A DNA stretch of 64,000 nucleotides from JADJOY01 sp046331705 [NCBI: bacterium] (GTDB taxonomy: Bacteria > JADJOY01), in NCBI GenBank assembly GCA_046331705.1, contig JAXLQJ010000006.1, positions 181,393 to 245,392 on the forward strand. Reading direction: 5' to 3'. The notes below the pieces were generated by a model that worked only from the letters and a program-made list of their open reading frames with translations, did not search any database and was not told where the DNA came from. A program made the translations under genes and the position numbers. Position 1 is the first letter of the stretch. Each line of letters opens with the position of its first letter. Shown piece by piece: positions 17,769-27,593 of the stretch.

Positions 17769-20054
17769 TCACCGCGTCGGCGCCCCGTCGCCGTGCCGGG
17801 CGCCCGCGCCGCTCGAATCGCGGCCGCGAGCGGCCAGCACTTCGCGCGCCGTTCGTGCGTCGTCGTCGTCCCCCGAGCCCATGCGCTCGAGGGCGCGAAC
17901 GACCGGCTCCGTGAACACGCCGATCTCGCCGAGCGCGTCGGCGGCTCCCTCGCGTACCTCGCGCGCCGGATCGTCGAGCAACGCGATCAGCCGCGGCACC
18001 GTCCACGCCGCGCCTGCTCCGAGCGCGCCGGCCGCTGCCGCCGCCGCTTGCCGCACCTTCCATTCCGGATCGGCGAGCGCGCGCTCGAGCGTGCCGGCGA
18101 CGGTGGCGGGATCGGGCCGCAGCAATGCCACCCACCACATCGCGACCTGGCGCGGCCGCGGATCGGGTGCCAGCGCCGCGGCGGCGAGGCCAGCGACGAG
18201 CGCGTCGCGCTCGGCCGTGAGCTGCACGCGGAGATCCTCGCCACGGCCGCTCTCGCGCACCGATTCCTCGATGCTCTCGAGGACCCGCGCCGCTTCGCCA
18301 CGCAGCGCCGCGTCGGACCCGCCGAGCGCCGTCACGAGGCGCAGGACCTCGGCGGTGTCGATCGGTCGCGCGTCGGTTGGCGAGCGCGCGGCGCGCGGGT
18401 GGATCCGCCACAGCAGGTACGTCGTGCCGGCGACGTCCTGGCGCGTCACGAGGCGCATGCGCAGCTCGGGGTCCGGAAGCGACGCGTACATGCCGGGGAC
18501 GTCGCTCACGTACTCGATGCGATTGGCGTCGAGATAGCCGAGCCAGCCCAGGCGCTCGAGCTCGTCCGCGAACGAAGGCGCGTTCACGAGCCCGTCGAGG
18601 TTGATGACCGTGAGGTTCGAGAAGTAGGCGAGCGCGCCCGCGTTGAAAGCGCCGACGCGCGTCCCCGGCGGCAATCGTCCGGCGACGACCGAAGCGGCTC
18701 CGGCGTAGATCCGATCGGGTGAGTCTCCGCTTGCCGCGCGTTCGGACGCCGGGATCAGCGCGTCGTTCGTGAACGCTGCCGTCATCGCGGCCACGCCGAC
18801 GAGCGCCGCGACGCGGGCGATCCGCCGCGTGAGCGTCGCGTCCCGCACGAGGCGGGCGAGGACGGCCAGCAGCGCGCCAGGAACGAGCACGCCGAGCAGC
18901 AGTTGCGAGGCCGTCCACTGCCACGGCCGTGCGTCGACGCCCACCAGATAGATCATGCACGCGAAGTGGATGGCCACGGCGACCGTCGTCGACGCCAAGA
19001 CGGAGCGGGCTGCATCGTCGCGCAGCACGGACGAACGGACGACGACCACACACGCCGCCGCCGCAGCGCCGACGAAGATCCAGGGCACGAGGTGATTCCA
19101 TCGATCGGCGCTGGGCCCGAGAATGGGCAGCCAGCCCGTCAGGAATGCTGCCGGACCCACCCGCACGCAATCCGCGACCCGATCGCCCGCGAGCTTCAGG
19201 CACCCCAGCCAGCCGTGATCTCGCCACGTCTCCGCCACCAGTGCGCGCAGGGCGCGCTGCTTGACGAGACCGCTGATCGGCCAGGCCGATCCGATCGAGA
19301 GCCGATTCGCGAGTGCGTAGATCCCCACCGCGACGGCGCTCGGGCCCAGCAGCCGAGCCCACGGCGCCGTCGGCCGCGAGACGTCACCGCGCCTTCGCCG
19401 CCACGCGACGGTCGCCAGGGTCCACGCCGTTCCCAGGACGAGGGCGTCGAGACGGGCCAGCGCCAGCACCGCGAGCGCCACGCCCGCCAGCGTGGCGCGG
19501 CGTCGCGCCTCCGCCGCGTTCGGCGCCGCCGCGAGCGCCAGCATCCGGTTCAGCGCGAGCGCAAAGCACACGGCATGGATCGGCGCCTCCAGCATCGCGA
19601 TGCGGTCGACCGCCGGAAACAACGTCCACGCTGCGAGCGTGACCAGCGCCAGCGTGGGGTCGAACAGCCGCGCGGCGGCGCGCGCCAGCAACACGCCGGC
19701 CAGCAGATGGAACGTCGCCGCGAGCGCCGCGGCCACGCGCAGCAGCTCGGTCCGGTCCGAGCACCACTTCGCAGCGCCGGCCAGCAGCCAGCACCACAAG
19801 GGTTGGTAGCCGTTGGTGGGATGAATGCCGTCGAAAGTGCTGCCGGCTCCGTGTGCGAGGTTCCAGGCGATCTGGAAGTAGTAGAAGGCGTCGTCGTGGG
19901 AGGCGAAGACGCGCACGAGCTCGGCGATGGGCCCGGTCACGACCAGGGCGAAACGCCAGGCCGCGAGACCGACGATCGAGGTGCCGACGGCGAGACGCCA
20001 GCGGCGCTCGGTGGGATCCGAGCGCGCGGCGGCGGGTGGGCGCATCGCTCTCAC
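17769..20054 (-). CDS. GT-C-type membrane glycosyltransferase fused to HEAT-like repeats
   Basis: 761 residues. The N-terminal half has about ten membrane helices and the acidic first loop FASHDDAFYYFQIAWNLAHG, then GIHPTNGYQPLW, a pattern of GT-C (GT39/PMT-like) enzymes. A soluble domain follows (GTRVGAFNAGALAYFSNLTV, INLDGLVN). From about residue 560 to the end, helical repeats with HEAT character appear: LADPEWKVRQAAAAAAGALG and LLDDPAREVREGAADALGEIG are adjacent, nearly canonical units. The fusion is uninterrupted in sequence. A GTG at 20054 and an ATG at 20045 are both possible starts. Converges with the lipoprotein gene (36 bp). Confidence 0.7.
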   Translation of the reverse strand: MRAMRPPAAARSDPTERRWRLAVGTSIVGLAAWRFALVVTGPIAELVRVFASHDDAFYYFQIAWNLAHGAGSTFDGIHPTNGYQPLWCWLLAGAAKWCSDRTELLRVAAALAATFHLLAGVLLARAAARLFDPTLALVTLAAWTLFPAVDRIAMLEAPIHAVCFALALNRMLALAAAPNAAEARRRATLAGVALAVLALARLDALVLGTAWTLATVAWRRRRGDVSRPTAPWARLLGPSAVAVGIYALANRLSIGSAWPISGLVKQRALRALVAETWRDHGWLGCLKLAGDRVADCVRVGPAAFLTGWLPILGPSADRWNHLVPWIFVGAAAAACVVVVRSSVLRDDAARSVLASTTVAVAIHFACMIYLVGVDARPWQWTASQLLLGVLVPGALLAVLARLVRDATLTRRIARVAALVGVAAMTAAFTNDALIPASERAASGDSPDRIYAGAASVVAGRLPPGTRVGAFNAGALAYFSNLTVINLDGLVNAPSFADELERLGWLGYLDANRIEYVSDVPGMYASLPDPELRMRLVTRQDVAGTTYLLWRIHPRAARSPTDARPIDTAEVLRLVTALGGSDAALRGEAARVLESIEESVRESGRGEDLRVQLTAERDALVAGLAAAALAPDPRPRQVAMWWVALLRPDPATVAGTLERALADPEWKVRQAAAAAAGALGAGAAWTVPRLIALLDDPAREVREGAADALGEIGVFTEPVVRALERMGSGDDDDARTAREVLAARGRDSSGAGARHGDGAPTR

Positions 20055-20084
20055 CGCGCTCGCGCCGGCGCGGGTCGCCGGCCG

Positions 20085-21089
20085 TCAGGGCAGCTGCGGC
20101 AGCGGCGGGATCGGTACGCGCGGACGGGTCAAGATCTGCGCCACCGAGATCTTCACGACGTCGATCGGGACGGCGTAGCCGGCGTCGGTCGCGGCCGTCT
20201 CGCTCGGTGTCCCTTCGGTCTGCGGGACGACGTTCATGCCGATCACGGCCCCCGTGAGGTCGACCAGCGGGCCGCCGGCGTCGCCCGATTGGCAGCGCGC
20301 GGTGGTTTGCAGGAACTCGACGCCGTCGGGGTTCACGTCGCCGCCGCTCAGCGGCAGACGCTTGGCTCGGAACGACACGATCCCTTCGCGGGCGGTCGGG
20401 CCGGTGCCGAATGGGTTGCCCACGGCCAGCACCGGCTCGCCGATCGGCACGGACGAGGCGCTCCCCAGTGGCAGGCTCGCGGCCATGGTGGAGCCGAGGT
20501 CGATCTTGAGGAGCGCCACCTCGCTCGACGGCACGGCGCCGAGAACCTGCGCGGGAAAGCCGTGTGGGATGCCTGGAACCTGCACCTCGACGGCCTGCGC
20601 CGCGGCGACGACGCGACGGCTGGTGATGACGTGACCGTCGCCGATCAGGAAGCCGCTGCCGAGGTTGCTGCCGCGGTGTGGGATCGGGATGCCGACCTTG
20701 AACGGGAAGACCCCCAGGGGATCCGAGTACAGGCTGCCGATCACGGTGGTCTGGGTGAAGATGTTGACCACCGCCGGGCTCACCTGCTCGGTGATGTCGC
20801 GGTACGTCCGGCTCGTGAGCGGGATCGCGGCGGCGCGCTCGGCGGGCGCGCTGCGCCACACGCCGCGGGCCTCGAGCTTGGCCAGCTCGGCCTCGATCTC
20901 GCGAGGAGTGGCTTCGACCAGATCGATGCTCTGTGGCATCGGTGCGCCGGGCGACAGCCAGGAACAGCCGGCGAGCCACAGGCTCGCGGCGGCTGCGGCG
21001 CACGCGCTGCGTGGGCGACGGTGCACCGCGTGGCTCGCGGGCCGCGCGCGGGGTTCGCCGTGGGCGCGAGTGCGGGGCAGGGGGCTCAC
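20085..21089 (-). CDS. DegP/HtrA-like lipoprotein with no catalytic triad (pseudoprotease)
   Basis: 334 residues, chymotrypsin-fold S1C family (residues about 95-315), no PDZ domain. Family landmarks are clear: VSPAVVNIF, GSGFLIGDGHVIT, VALLKID, GNPFG and AGGPLVDLTGAVIGMN. All three catalytic positions differ: TNNHVV has become TSRRVV (Arg159 for His), DIAL has become EVAL (Glu190 for Asp) and GNSGG has become GDAGG (Ala271 for Ser). The reading frame is intact, so this looks like a non-catalytic scaffold or sensor. The lipobox LAGC (Cys42) makes it membrane-anchored; a GTG at 21026 is an alternative start that gives a tidier signal peptide. Confidence 0.82.
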   Translation of the reverse strand: MSPLPRTRAHGEPRARPASHAVHRRPRSACAAAAASLWLAGCSWLSPGAPMPQSIDLVEATPREIEAELAKLEARGVWRSAPAERAAAIPLTSRTYRDITEQVSPAVVNIFTQTTVIGSLYSDPLGVFPFKVGIPIPHRGSNLGSGFLIGDGHVITSRRVVAAAQAVEVQVPGIPHGFPAQVLGAVPSSEVALLKIDLGSTMAASLPLGSASSVPIGEPVLAVGNPFGTGPTAREGIVSFRAKRLPLSGGDVNPDGVEFLQTTARCQSGDAGGPLVDLTGAVIGMNVVPQTEGTPSETAATDAGYAVPIDVVKISVAQILTRPRVPIPPLPQLP

Positions 21090-21125
21090 CGAACGGGTCG
21101 CGAAACGAGGGCGAATGCGGGCGAT

Positions 21126-22481
21126 TCAGCCTTGCGTGAGCGGACGCAAGGTATCTTCGACCACCCCCCGGATCGCGTCAAGGCGCTCTTGGCTCTTGGC
21201 CTCGAACCGCAGCACCAGGACGGGCTGCGTGTTCGAGGCGCGCACCAGGGCCCAGCCGTCCTCGAAGAGCACCCGCGCGCCGTCCACGTCCACCACCGAA
21301 TGGGTCGCCTTGAAGTGCTCGACGGCGCGGCGCACCACCTCGAACTTCTTGTCGTCCGGGCAGTCGACGCGGATCTCGGGGGTGGCGACCAGCGGCGGCA
21401 AGTCCGAGAGGAGATCGTCGAGGCTTCGGTCCTCGCGCGCCACGATCTCGAGCACGCGCAAGGTGGCGTAGAGCGCGTCGTCGAAACCGAAGTAGCGATC
21501 GGCGAAGAACACGTGGCCGCTCATCTCGCCACCCAGCGCCGCGCCCACTTCCTTCATCTTGGCCTTGATCGGCGAGTGCCCGGCCTTCCACATGATGCCG
21601 TTCCCGCCTCGCGCGGCGATGTCGTCGTAGAGGTTCTGCGAGCACTTCACCTCGGCGACGATCGTGGCGCCCGGCCGGGTGCGCAGGATCTCGCGCGAGA
21701 AGAGCACCATCAGCATGTCGCCCCACAGGATCTTGCCCCGACCGGTGACGACGCCGATGCGGTCACCGTCGCCGTCGTAGCCGATGCCCAGCTCGGCACC
21801 GGTCTCCAGCACCTTGTCGATCAGCGCTTCCAGGTTCTCGGGGATGGTGGGGTCCGGGTGGTGATTGGGGAAGGTGGCGTCGGGCTCGCAGAAGATCGGG
21901 ATCGCGTCCTGGCCGAGCGCCTCCAGCAAGCGTGGCGCCACCAGCCCCGCGGTGCCGTTGCCGGCGTCGATCACCACCTTCACGGGGCGCTGGATGCGCA
22001 CGTTGCCCTTCACCCAGGCGATGTAGGGATCGATGATCTCGGCTTCGCGCACCGAGCCCTCGCCGCTCGCGAAGTTGCCGGACTGGGCGATCGCCAGAAG
22101 CTCCTGGATGTCGCCGCCGTGGATGGTGCTCTTGCCCGAGCAGATCTTGAAGCCGTTGAACTCGGGCGGGTTGTGGCTGCCCGTGATCATCACGCCGCCG
22201 GAGCGCTCGTAGTGGAAGAGCGCGAAGTAGAGCAGCGGCGTGGGGCACACCCCGACGTCGATGACCTCGCAGCCGGTGGAGACCAACCCGCGGATCAGCG
22301 CGTCGCGAAAGCGGGTGCTCGAGGCCCGCACGTCGCGGCCGACGGCGAGCTGGGTTCGCTCGCGTTGCACCTGGTACGTGCCGAAGGCCTTGCCGAGCAG
22401 CTCGGCGAACTCGTCGGTGAGATCTTGGTCGACGATGCCGCGAACGTCGTACTCGCGAAAGATGGCGGGATTCACGTTCAT
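21126..22481 (-). CDS. manB: Phosphomannomutase/phosphoglucomutase
   Basis: 451 residues, full length for the alpha-D-phosphohexomutase family. The phosphoserine loop TGSHNPPEFNG has Ser102; the metal-binding loop is YDGDGDRIG; the sugar loop GGEMSGHVFF and the C-terminal phosphate loop VRASNTQP are all present. It interconverts mannose-6-phosphate and mannose-1-phosphate (or the glucose equivalents), feeding GDP-mannose made in the cytoplasm. It lies 118 bp downstream of the GDP-mannose dehydratase gene on the same strand, consistent with a sugar-nucleotide operon. Confidence 0.93.
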   Translation of the reverse strand: MNVNPAIFREYDVRGIVDQDLTDEFAELLGKAFGTYQVQRERTQLAVGRDVRASSTRFRDALIRGLVSTGCEVIDVGVCPTPLLYFALFHYERSGGVMITGSHNPPEFNGFKICSGKSTIHGGDIQELLAIAQSGNFASGEGSVREAEIIDPYIAWVKGNVRIQRPVKVVIDAGNGTAGLVAPRLLEALGQDAIPIFCEPDATFPNHHPDPTIPENLEALIDKVLETGAELGIGYDGDGDRIGVVTGRGKILWGDMLMVLFSREILRTRPGATIVAEVKCSQNLYDDIAARGGNGIMWKAGHSPIKAKMKEVGAALGGEMSGHVFFADRYFGFDDALYATLRVLEIVAREDRSLDDLLSDLPPLVATPEIRVDCPDDKKFEVVRRAVEHFKATHSVVDVDGARVLFEDGWALVRASNTQPVLVLRFEAKSQERLDAIRGVVEDTLRPLTQG

Positions 22482-22599
22482 CGATGGCTCCCAGGGGTCG
22501 CGACGCGACTCGTGCGCCCGTGGCGATCCTTCCGGCCGAACGGCCGGCTCGCGAAACGGCGCGGGGGCAGGGACGGGCGACTGCGGCGGGGACGCGCGG

Positions 22600-23879
<1,280 letters not shown>

Positions 23880-25073
23880 ATGCGGGTCGGTGTCGTCGCC
23901 GCGTGGCGGGCTGTGGCTCTCGTCGTCGCGGCGCTTCCGATCGGCTGGGTGACGCTGGCGCGGGCCGGGTCCCCGGACGCTGCCGCGCCCCCGGTGGATG
24001 CCGATCCGTGTGCGGAGGTGCGCTCGCTGGTGGCTCGTTGGCAGCTCGGGCCGTCGTGGGGTGCCGTCCCGAGCCGCGCCGAGATCCTCGCGGCGGCGGC
24101 GCGCTGCCCGAACGACGACCGCGCCCGCATCCTGGCGACGCTCTCGCGAGTCGAGCGGCAGGCTGCGCCGGTGACGCCGGCGCGCGCCGTCCCCGCGCCG
24201 GCAGCGGCGCCGTCCCCGTCCCCGTCTCCGCTCGGTGACGGTACGCCACCGAGCTCGGCGCCGGCGGCGGCCCGTTCGCTTCCCGCGCCGGGCGGCCCGC
24301 CCCGCGGTCCGCAGCCGGAGGTCCCCGAGCCGGGTGACGCCTTCGCGGCCACCCGAACCGAGCATTTCGATTTCCGCTGGGCCGAGAAGACCCGCGAGAA
24401 CTGGAGCCTCGGCGACACCCAGCGCGTCATCGGCGAGTACCTGGAGGAGGCCTATCGCGAGGTGGGCGATCTGCTCGACGTCCATCCCACGACACGCATC
24501 CCGGTGGTGTTCTATGCCCCCGAGCCGTCCGAGCAGCGCGACGGCACGAAGCCGCGCGCGTCGGCCTACTGGGACGGCACCGCGCTGCGCGTGACGTCGG
24601 CGCTCAAGAGCGCGCTGCCGATCCGCGACCAGCTCTTCCACGCCTACACGCACGTCGTGGTGAGCCAGCTTCCGGGCGCGAGCCGTCCGCCGGCGTGGCT
24701 CGAGGAAGGGCTCGCCGAGCTGATCGAGCGCCGCACGGAATTCGGTGTGGAGCAGGCGGTGAATCCACCGCAAAGCCTGATCCGGAGCATCGCGGCGCGC
24801 ACCCGGTCGGGTGGGCTCGCGCCGTTCTCCGCCCAGTCGCGGAGCTTGGTTCAGAGCGGCATGAGCTGCCGCGAGCGCCGCGGCAGCTACTCGCGCGCGT
24901 ATCTCGCCGCGGTCTACCTGCACGAGCAGAAGGGCATGGACGGGATCGTGCGGATCGTCCACGAGCTCGCGCGCGGGCGGCCGTACCCCGAGGCGATGAG
25001 CCTGGTGTATCCTCGCGGCAGCGCGGGGTTCGAGGCGGACTTCGAACGCTGGCTGCAAGATCAGGCTCATTGA
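23880..25073 (+). CDS. Peptidase-MA-like exported protein with altered HExxH
   Basis: 397 residues. A signal peptide (about 1-30, MRVGVVAAWRAVALVV) and a long Pro/Ala linker (about 95-155) precede a gluzincin-like domain. The zinc ligands appear retained: His254 and His258 in HAYTH, and Glu276 in WLEEGLAE. The general-base Glu of HExxH is replaced by Ala255, so hydrolysis is not expected. ATG 23880 was chosen over GTG 23853 because it gives a normal n-region. The stop overlaps the start of the DUF882 gene (TGATG). Possibly a wall- or protein-binding protein rather than a protease. Confidence 0.72.
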   Translation: MRVGVVAAWRAVALVVAALPIGWVTLARAGSPDAAAPPVDADPCAEVRSLVARWQLGPSWGAVPSRAEILAAAARCPNDDRARILATLSRVERQAAPVTPARAVPAPAAAPSPSPSPLGDGTPPSSAPAAARSLPAPGGPPRGPQPEVPEPGDAFAATRTEHFDFRWAEKTRENWSLGDTQRVIGEYLEEAYREVGDLLDVHPTTRIPVVFYAPEPSEQRDGTKPRASAYWDGTALRVTSALKSALPIRDQLFHAYTHVVVSQLPGASRPPAWLEEGLAELIERRTEFGVEQAVNPPQSLIRSIAARTRSGGLAPFSAQSRSLVQSGMSCRERRGSYSRAYLAAVYLHEQKGMDGIVRIVHELARGRPYPEAMSLVYPRGSAGFEADFERWLQDQAH

Positions 25074-25651
25074 TGCATCCCCGCCGGACGAGTCGCGACG
25101 TCGAGGCCATTCACCGTCGGCGCTTCCTGCGCGCGGGTGCGGCGTGCTCCTTGGGCGTGTTGCTGCCGTCGCTCGCCACGCCGGCGGCGGCCAAGCTGCG
25201 CACGGAGAAGCGCCGCGAGCTCTCGTTCGTGAACCTGCACACCGAGGAGTCGCTACGGACCGTGTACTGGGCGGACGGCCGCTACCAGCTCGACGGCCTC
25301 GAGGCCATCGACCGGGTGCTGCGCGATCATCGAACCGGCGAGACCTTTCCCATCGACGTGGATCTGCTCGATCTGCTCGCGCAGCTTCGGCGCGAGCTCG
25401 GCACGCGCGCGCCGTTCCACGTGATCTCGGGCTATCGATCGCTCGCCACCAACCACATGCTGGCGGCGCAGAGCGATGGCGTCGCGTACGCCAGCTTGCA
25501 CGTGGAAGGGAAGGCGATCGACATCCGCGTGCCGGATCGCCGCCTCAAGGACGTGCGCCGCGCCGCGCTCGCGCTCGAGTCGGGTGGCGTCGGGTATTAC
25601 CCGGCGGATCAGTTCGTGCACGTCGACGTCGGTCGCGTGCGCTGGTGGTGA
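25073..25651 (+). CDS. DUF882/M15-like peptidase, Tat-exported
   Basis: 192 residues. A twin-arginine-type leader HRRRFLRAGAA precedes a hydrophobic stretch ending TPAAA. The DUF882 (YcbK) domain follows: VNLHTEESL, VISGYRS, then SLHVEGKAIDI with His143 and Asp150, and FVHVDVG with His183, the zinc-site pattern of M15-type murein endopeptidases. All ligands look intact, in contrast to the pseudoenzyme upstream, with which it is coupled by TGATG. Likely a periplasmic peptidoglycan enzyme; the pairing of an active and an inactive zinc-fold protein is notable. Confidence 0.85.
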   Translation: MHPRRTSRDVEAIHRRRFLRAGAACSLGVLLPSLATPAAAKLRTEKRRELSFVNLHTEESLRTVYWADGRYQLDGLEAIDRVLRDHRTGETFPIDVDLLDLLAQLRRELGTRAPFHVISGYRSLATNHMLAAQSDGVAYASLHVEGKAIDIRVPDRRLKDVRRAALALESGGVGYYPADQFVHVDVGRVRWW

Positions 25652-25731
25652 CGAGCGGCTGGATCGTCGATCGTTCGGCCGCCGCGCTCGCTTCGCGCTC
25701 GTGCGCCGTCGAAGCGCCGCGCGGGCGGCGC

Positions 25732-26118
25732 TCAGCTCACGCGCCCGAAGTCGTCCTGCAAGCGCACGATGTCGTCCTCGCCGAAATAGCTGCCGCGCTG
25801 CACCTCGATGAACACCAGCGGCTCGCTGCCGGTGTTCTCGACGCGGTGCCGCGCACCCGCGGGGATCTCGACGTTGGCGCCCTCGTGGACCGGGATGGTG
25901 TCGTCGCCCCGGGTGACGACGCCGCGCCCGCTCACCACCGCCCAATGCTCGGCGCGCTGGTGGTGGTACTGAAGGCTCAAGCGCTTGCCCGGCGCGACGA
26001 CGATGCGCTTCACCTTGTGATCGGGCTCGTCGGCCAGCACCACGTAATGGCCCCAAGGCCGATGCTCGGTGAATCCGGGCGCAAGCCGCTCGCCCGCGGC
26101 AGGCCGTTTCTCGTTCAT
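25732..26118 (-). CDS. Cupin, mannose-6-phosphate isomerase type II family
   Basis: 128 residues, a single cupin barrel matching the C-terminal isomerase domain of ManC/AlgA-type proteins. Marks: RPWGHY, PGKRLSLQYHHQRAEHW with metal ligands His52 and Glu57, VVSGRGVV, and IPAGARHRVENTG with His91. It probably isomerises fructose-6-phosphate and mannose-6-phosphate, upstream of the phosphomannomutase and gmd steps encoded nearby. No guanylyltransferase domain is attached and none is seen in the window. Confidence 0.88.
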   Translation of the reverse strand: MNEKRPAAGERLAPGFTEHRPWGHYVVLADEPDHKVKRIVVAPGKRLSLQYHHQRAEHWAVVSGRGVVTRGDDTIPVHEGANVEIPAGARHRVENTGSEPLVFIEVQRGSYFGEDDIVRLQDDFGRVS

Positions 26119-26264
26119 CGGCGCGCAGTCTATGAATGGGTGCGCGCCGTCGCAAGCAACGCGCGCCGGCGGGGATCTCCCGAGCAGCGCCATCAGTCCG
26201 TATGCTAGCCGCGCCGCGGCACGGCACCGCGCAGCACGCGCGGCACCACGGGGTCGGAGGGCCG

Positions 26265-27515
26265 ATGAAACGGCGAACGCGCGTGAAGCTCGGGATTGCG
26301 CTCGCGACGGTCGGGTGCCTGGCCTCAAGCGGCTCGACACACGCCCAGGAGGAACCGGCGTTCCGCCCCAGCGCGCGAACGGAGCAGGGATTCGGCGGGC
26401 AGCGCCCGGGCGGTCCGAATGGCCCTCCCGGCCCGGGCGGTCACGAGGACGGCCCCGGCCCGCTCTTCGATGCGCTCGACACCAATCGCGACGGGACGCT
26501 CACCGAGAACGAGGTGGTGAGCTTCGCCCGCGAACGGTTTCGAGAAGGCGTGCGAAACGGCGATACCAACCACGATGGCAAGCTCTCGCGCGACGAGTTC
26601 GACCACGCGGCCATGACCCTTCACGATCGAGGCCCCGGCGGTGGGCCGGGCGGGCCGGGCAATGGGCCAGGATTCGGTCCCAATGGGCGCGACGGCAATC
26701 CAGCCGAGCCACGCAGCGGCGCGGACATCATTCGTGCCCTGGATCGGGACGGCGATGGACGGATCACGGCAGCCGAGGTGCCGGAGCCGCACCGCGCAGG
26801 AGTGCTGAGCATGCTCGACAAGCTCGGGCGTGGACCGCGGGGCTACCTCACGGCGCAAGACTTGGACCGGATGGGACAGGTCGACAGGAGCGGGCGTGGT
26901 CCCGGTGGGCGGGGCGGACCGGGTGGGCAGGCTGAATCGGGAGGACCGGGCGGACCGGGAGGTCCCGGCGGACCCGGTGGCGCAGGTGGACCCCCGGGCC
27001 AGGGCGGCGATGGCGCCGGGTCGCGCCCCGATCCGGAGGCGATCTTCCGGCTCGTGGATCGCAACCGCGATGGACGGGTCGATCGCACCGAGGCCGAGCA
27101 AGCCCCACCCGGGCCGCGCGCAGGAATGATGAGCCTGCTGGATCGAGAAGGAAAAGGGTCGATCACCAAGACCGAGTTCCTCGCGTCGTTCTCGGGAGGA
27201 GGTGGGGCGGAGAGCGAGCCGCGCGGCGGGTCGAACGGGCAGGAGCATTCGCCCGACGTCGACGGCCTCTTCCTGCACTACGATCGCAACGGCGATGGCA
27301 AGCTCACCGTGGCCGAGATCGACGGGCCCGAGAACGCGATGCTGCGCGATGCGCTCACGCGACTCGGCAAGGCGCAGGTCGGGGTCACGCGCGCCGAGCT
27401 CAAGCGACTCTTCTCCCAGGGACTCGGCTCGCCGCCTCCCGAGGGCGACGCCGGTTCGCCGCCGCCGGGTGCCGCTGGTGGGCGCTCGAGGCCATCGTCG
27501 CCCGGCGGGCGCTGA
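26265..27515 (+). CDS. Secreted EF-hand protein with Gly/Pro-rich spacers
   Basis: 416 residues, signal peptide to about residue 27 (SSGSTHAQ). At least five calcium-type EF-hand loops are readable: DTNRDGTLTENE (72), DTNHDGKLSRDE (100), DRDGDGRITAAE (160), and later DRNRDGRVDRTE and DRNGDGKLTVAE; DREGKGSITKTE is a sixth, less canonical. They are separated by runs of GGPGG and GNGPG, collagen-like and very low in complexity. Export of a calcium-binding EF-hand protein is common in planctomycetes and deltaproteobacteria. A GGAGG site precedes the ATG. Role unknown; the neighbour downstream is a beta-propeller operon. Confidence 0.83.
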   Translation: MKRRTRVKLGIALATVGCLASSGSTHAQEEPAFRPSARTEQGFGGQRPGGPNGPPGPGGHEDGPGPLFDALDTNRDGTLTENEVVSFARERFREGVRNGDTNHDGKLSRDEFDHAAMTLHDRGPGGGPGGPGNGPGFGPNGRDGNPAEPRSGADIIRALDRDGDGRITAAEVPEPHRAGVLSMLDKLGRGPRGYLTAQDLDRMGQVDRSGRGPGGRGGPGGQAESGGPGGPGGPGGPGGAGGPPGQGGDGAGSRPDPEAIFRLVDRNRDGRVDRTEAEQAPPGPRAGMMSLLDREGKGSITKTEFLASFSGGGGAESEPRGGSNGQEHSPDVDGLFLHYDRNGDGKLTVAEIDGPENAMLRDALTRLGKAQVGVTRAELKRLFSQGLGSPPPEGDAGSPPPGAAGGRSRPSSPGGR

Positions 27516-27593
27516 TCCGTTGCCGCGGCCCGAGGCTGGAACCGTGCTGTTCGCTGGGCCGCGACGCCGCGGCGCACGGAGCGGAGCGACCGC

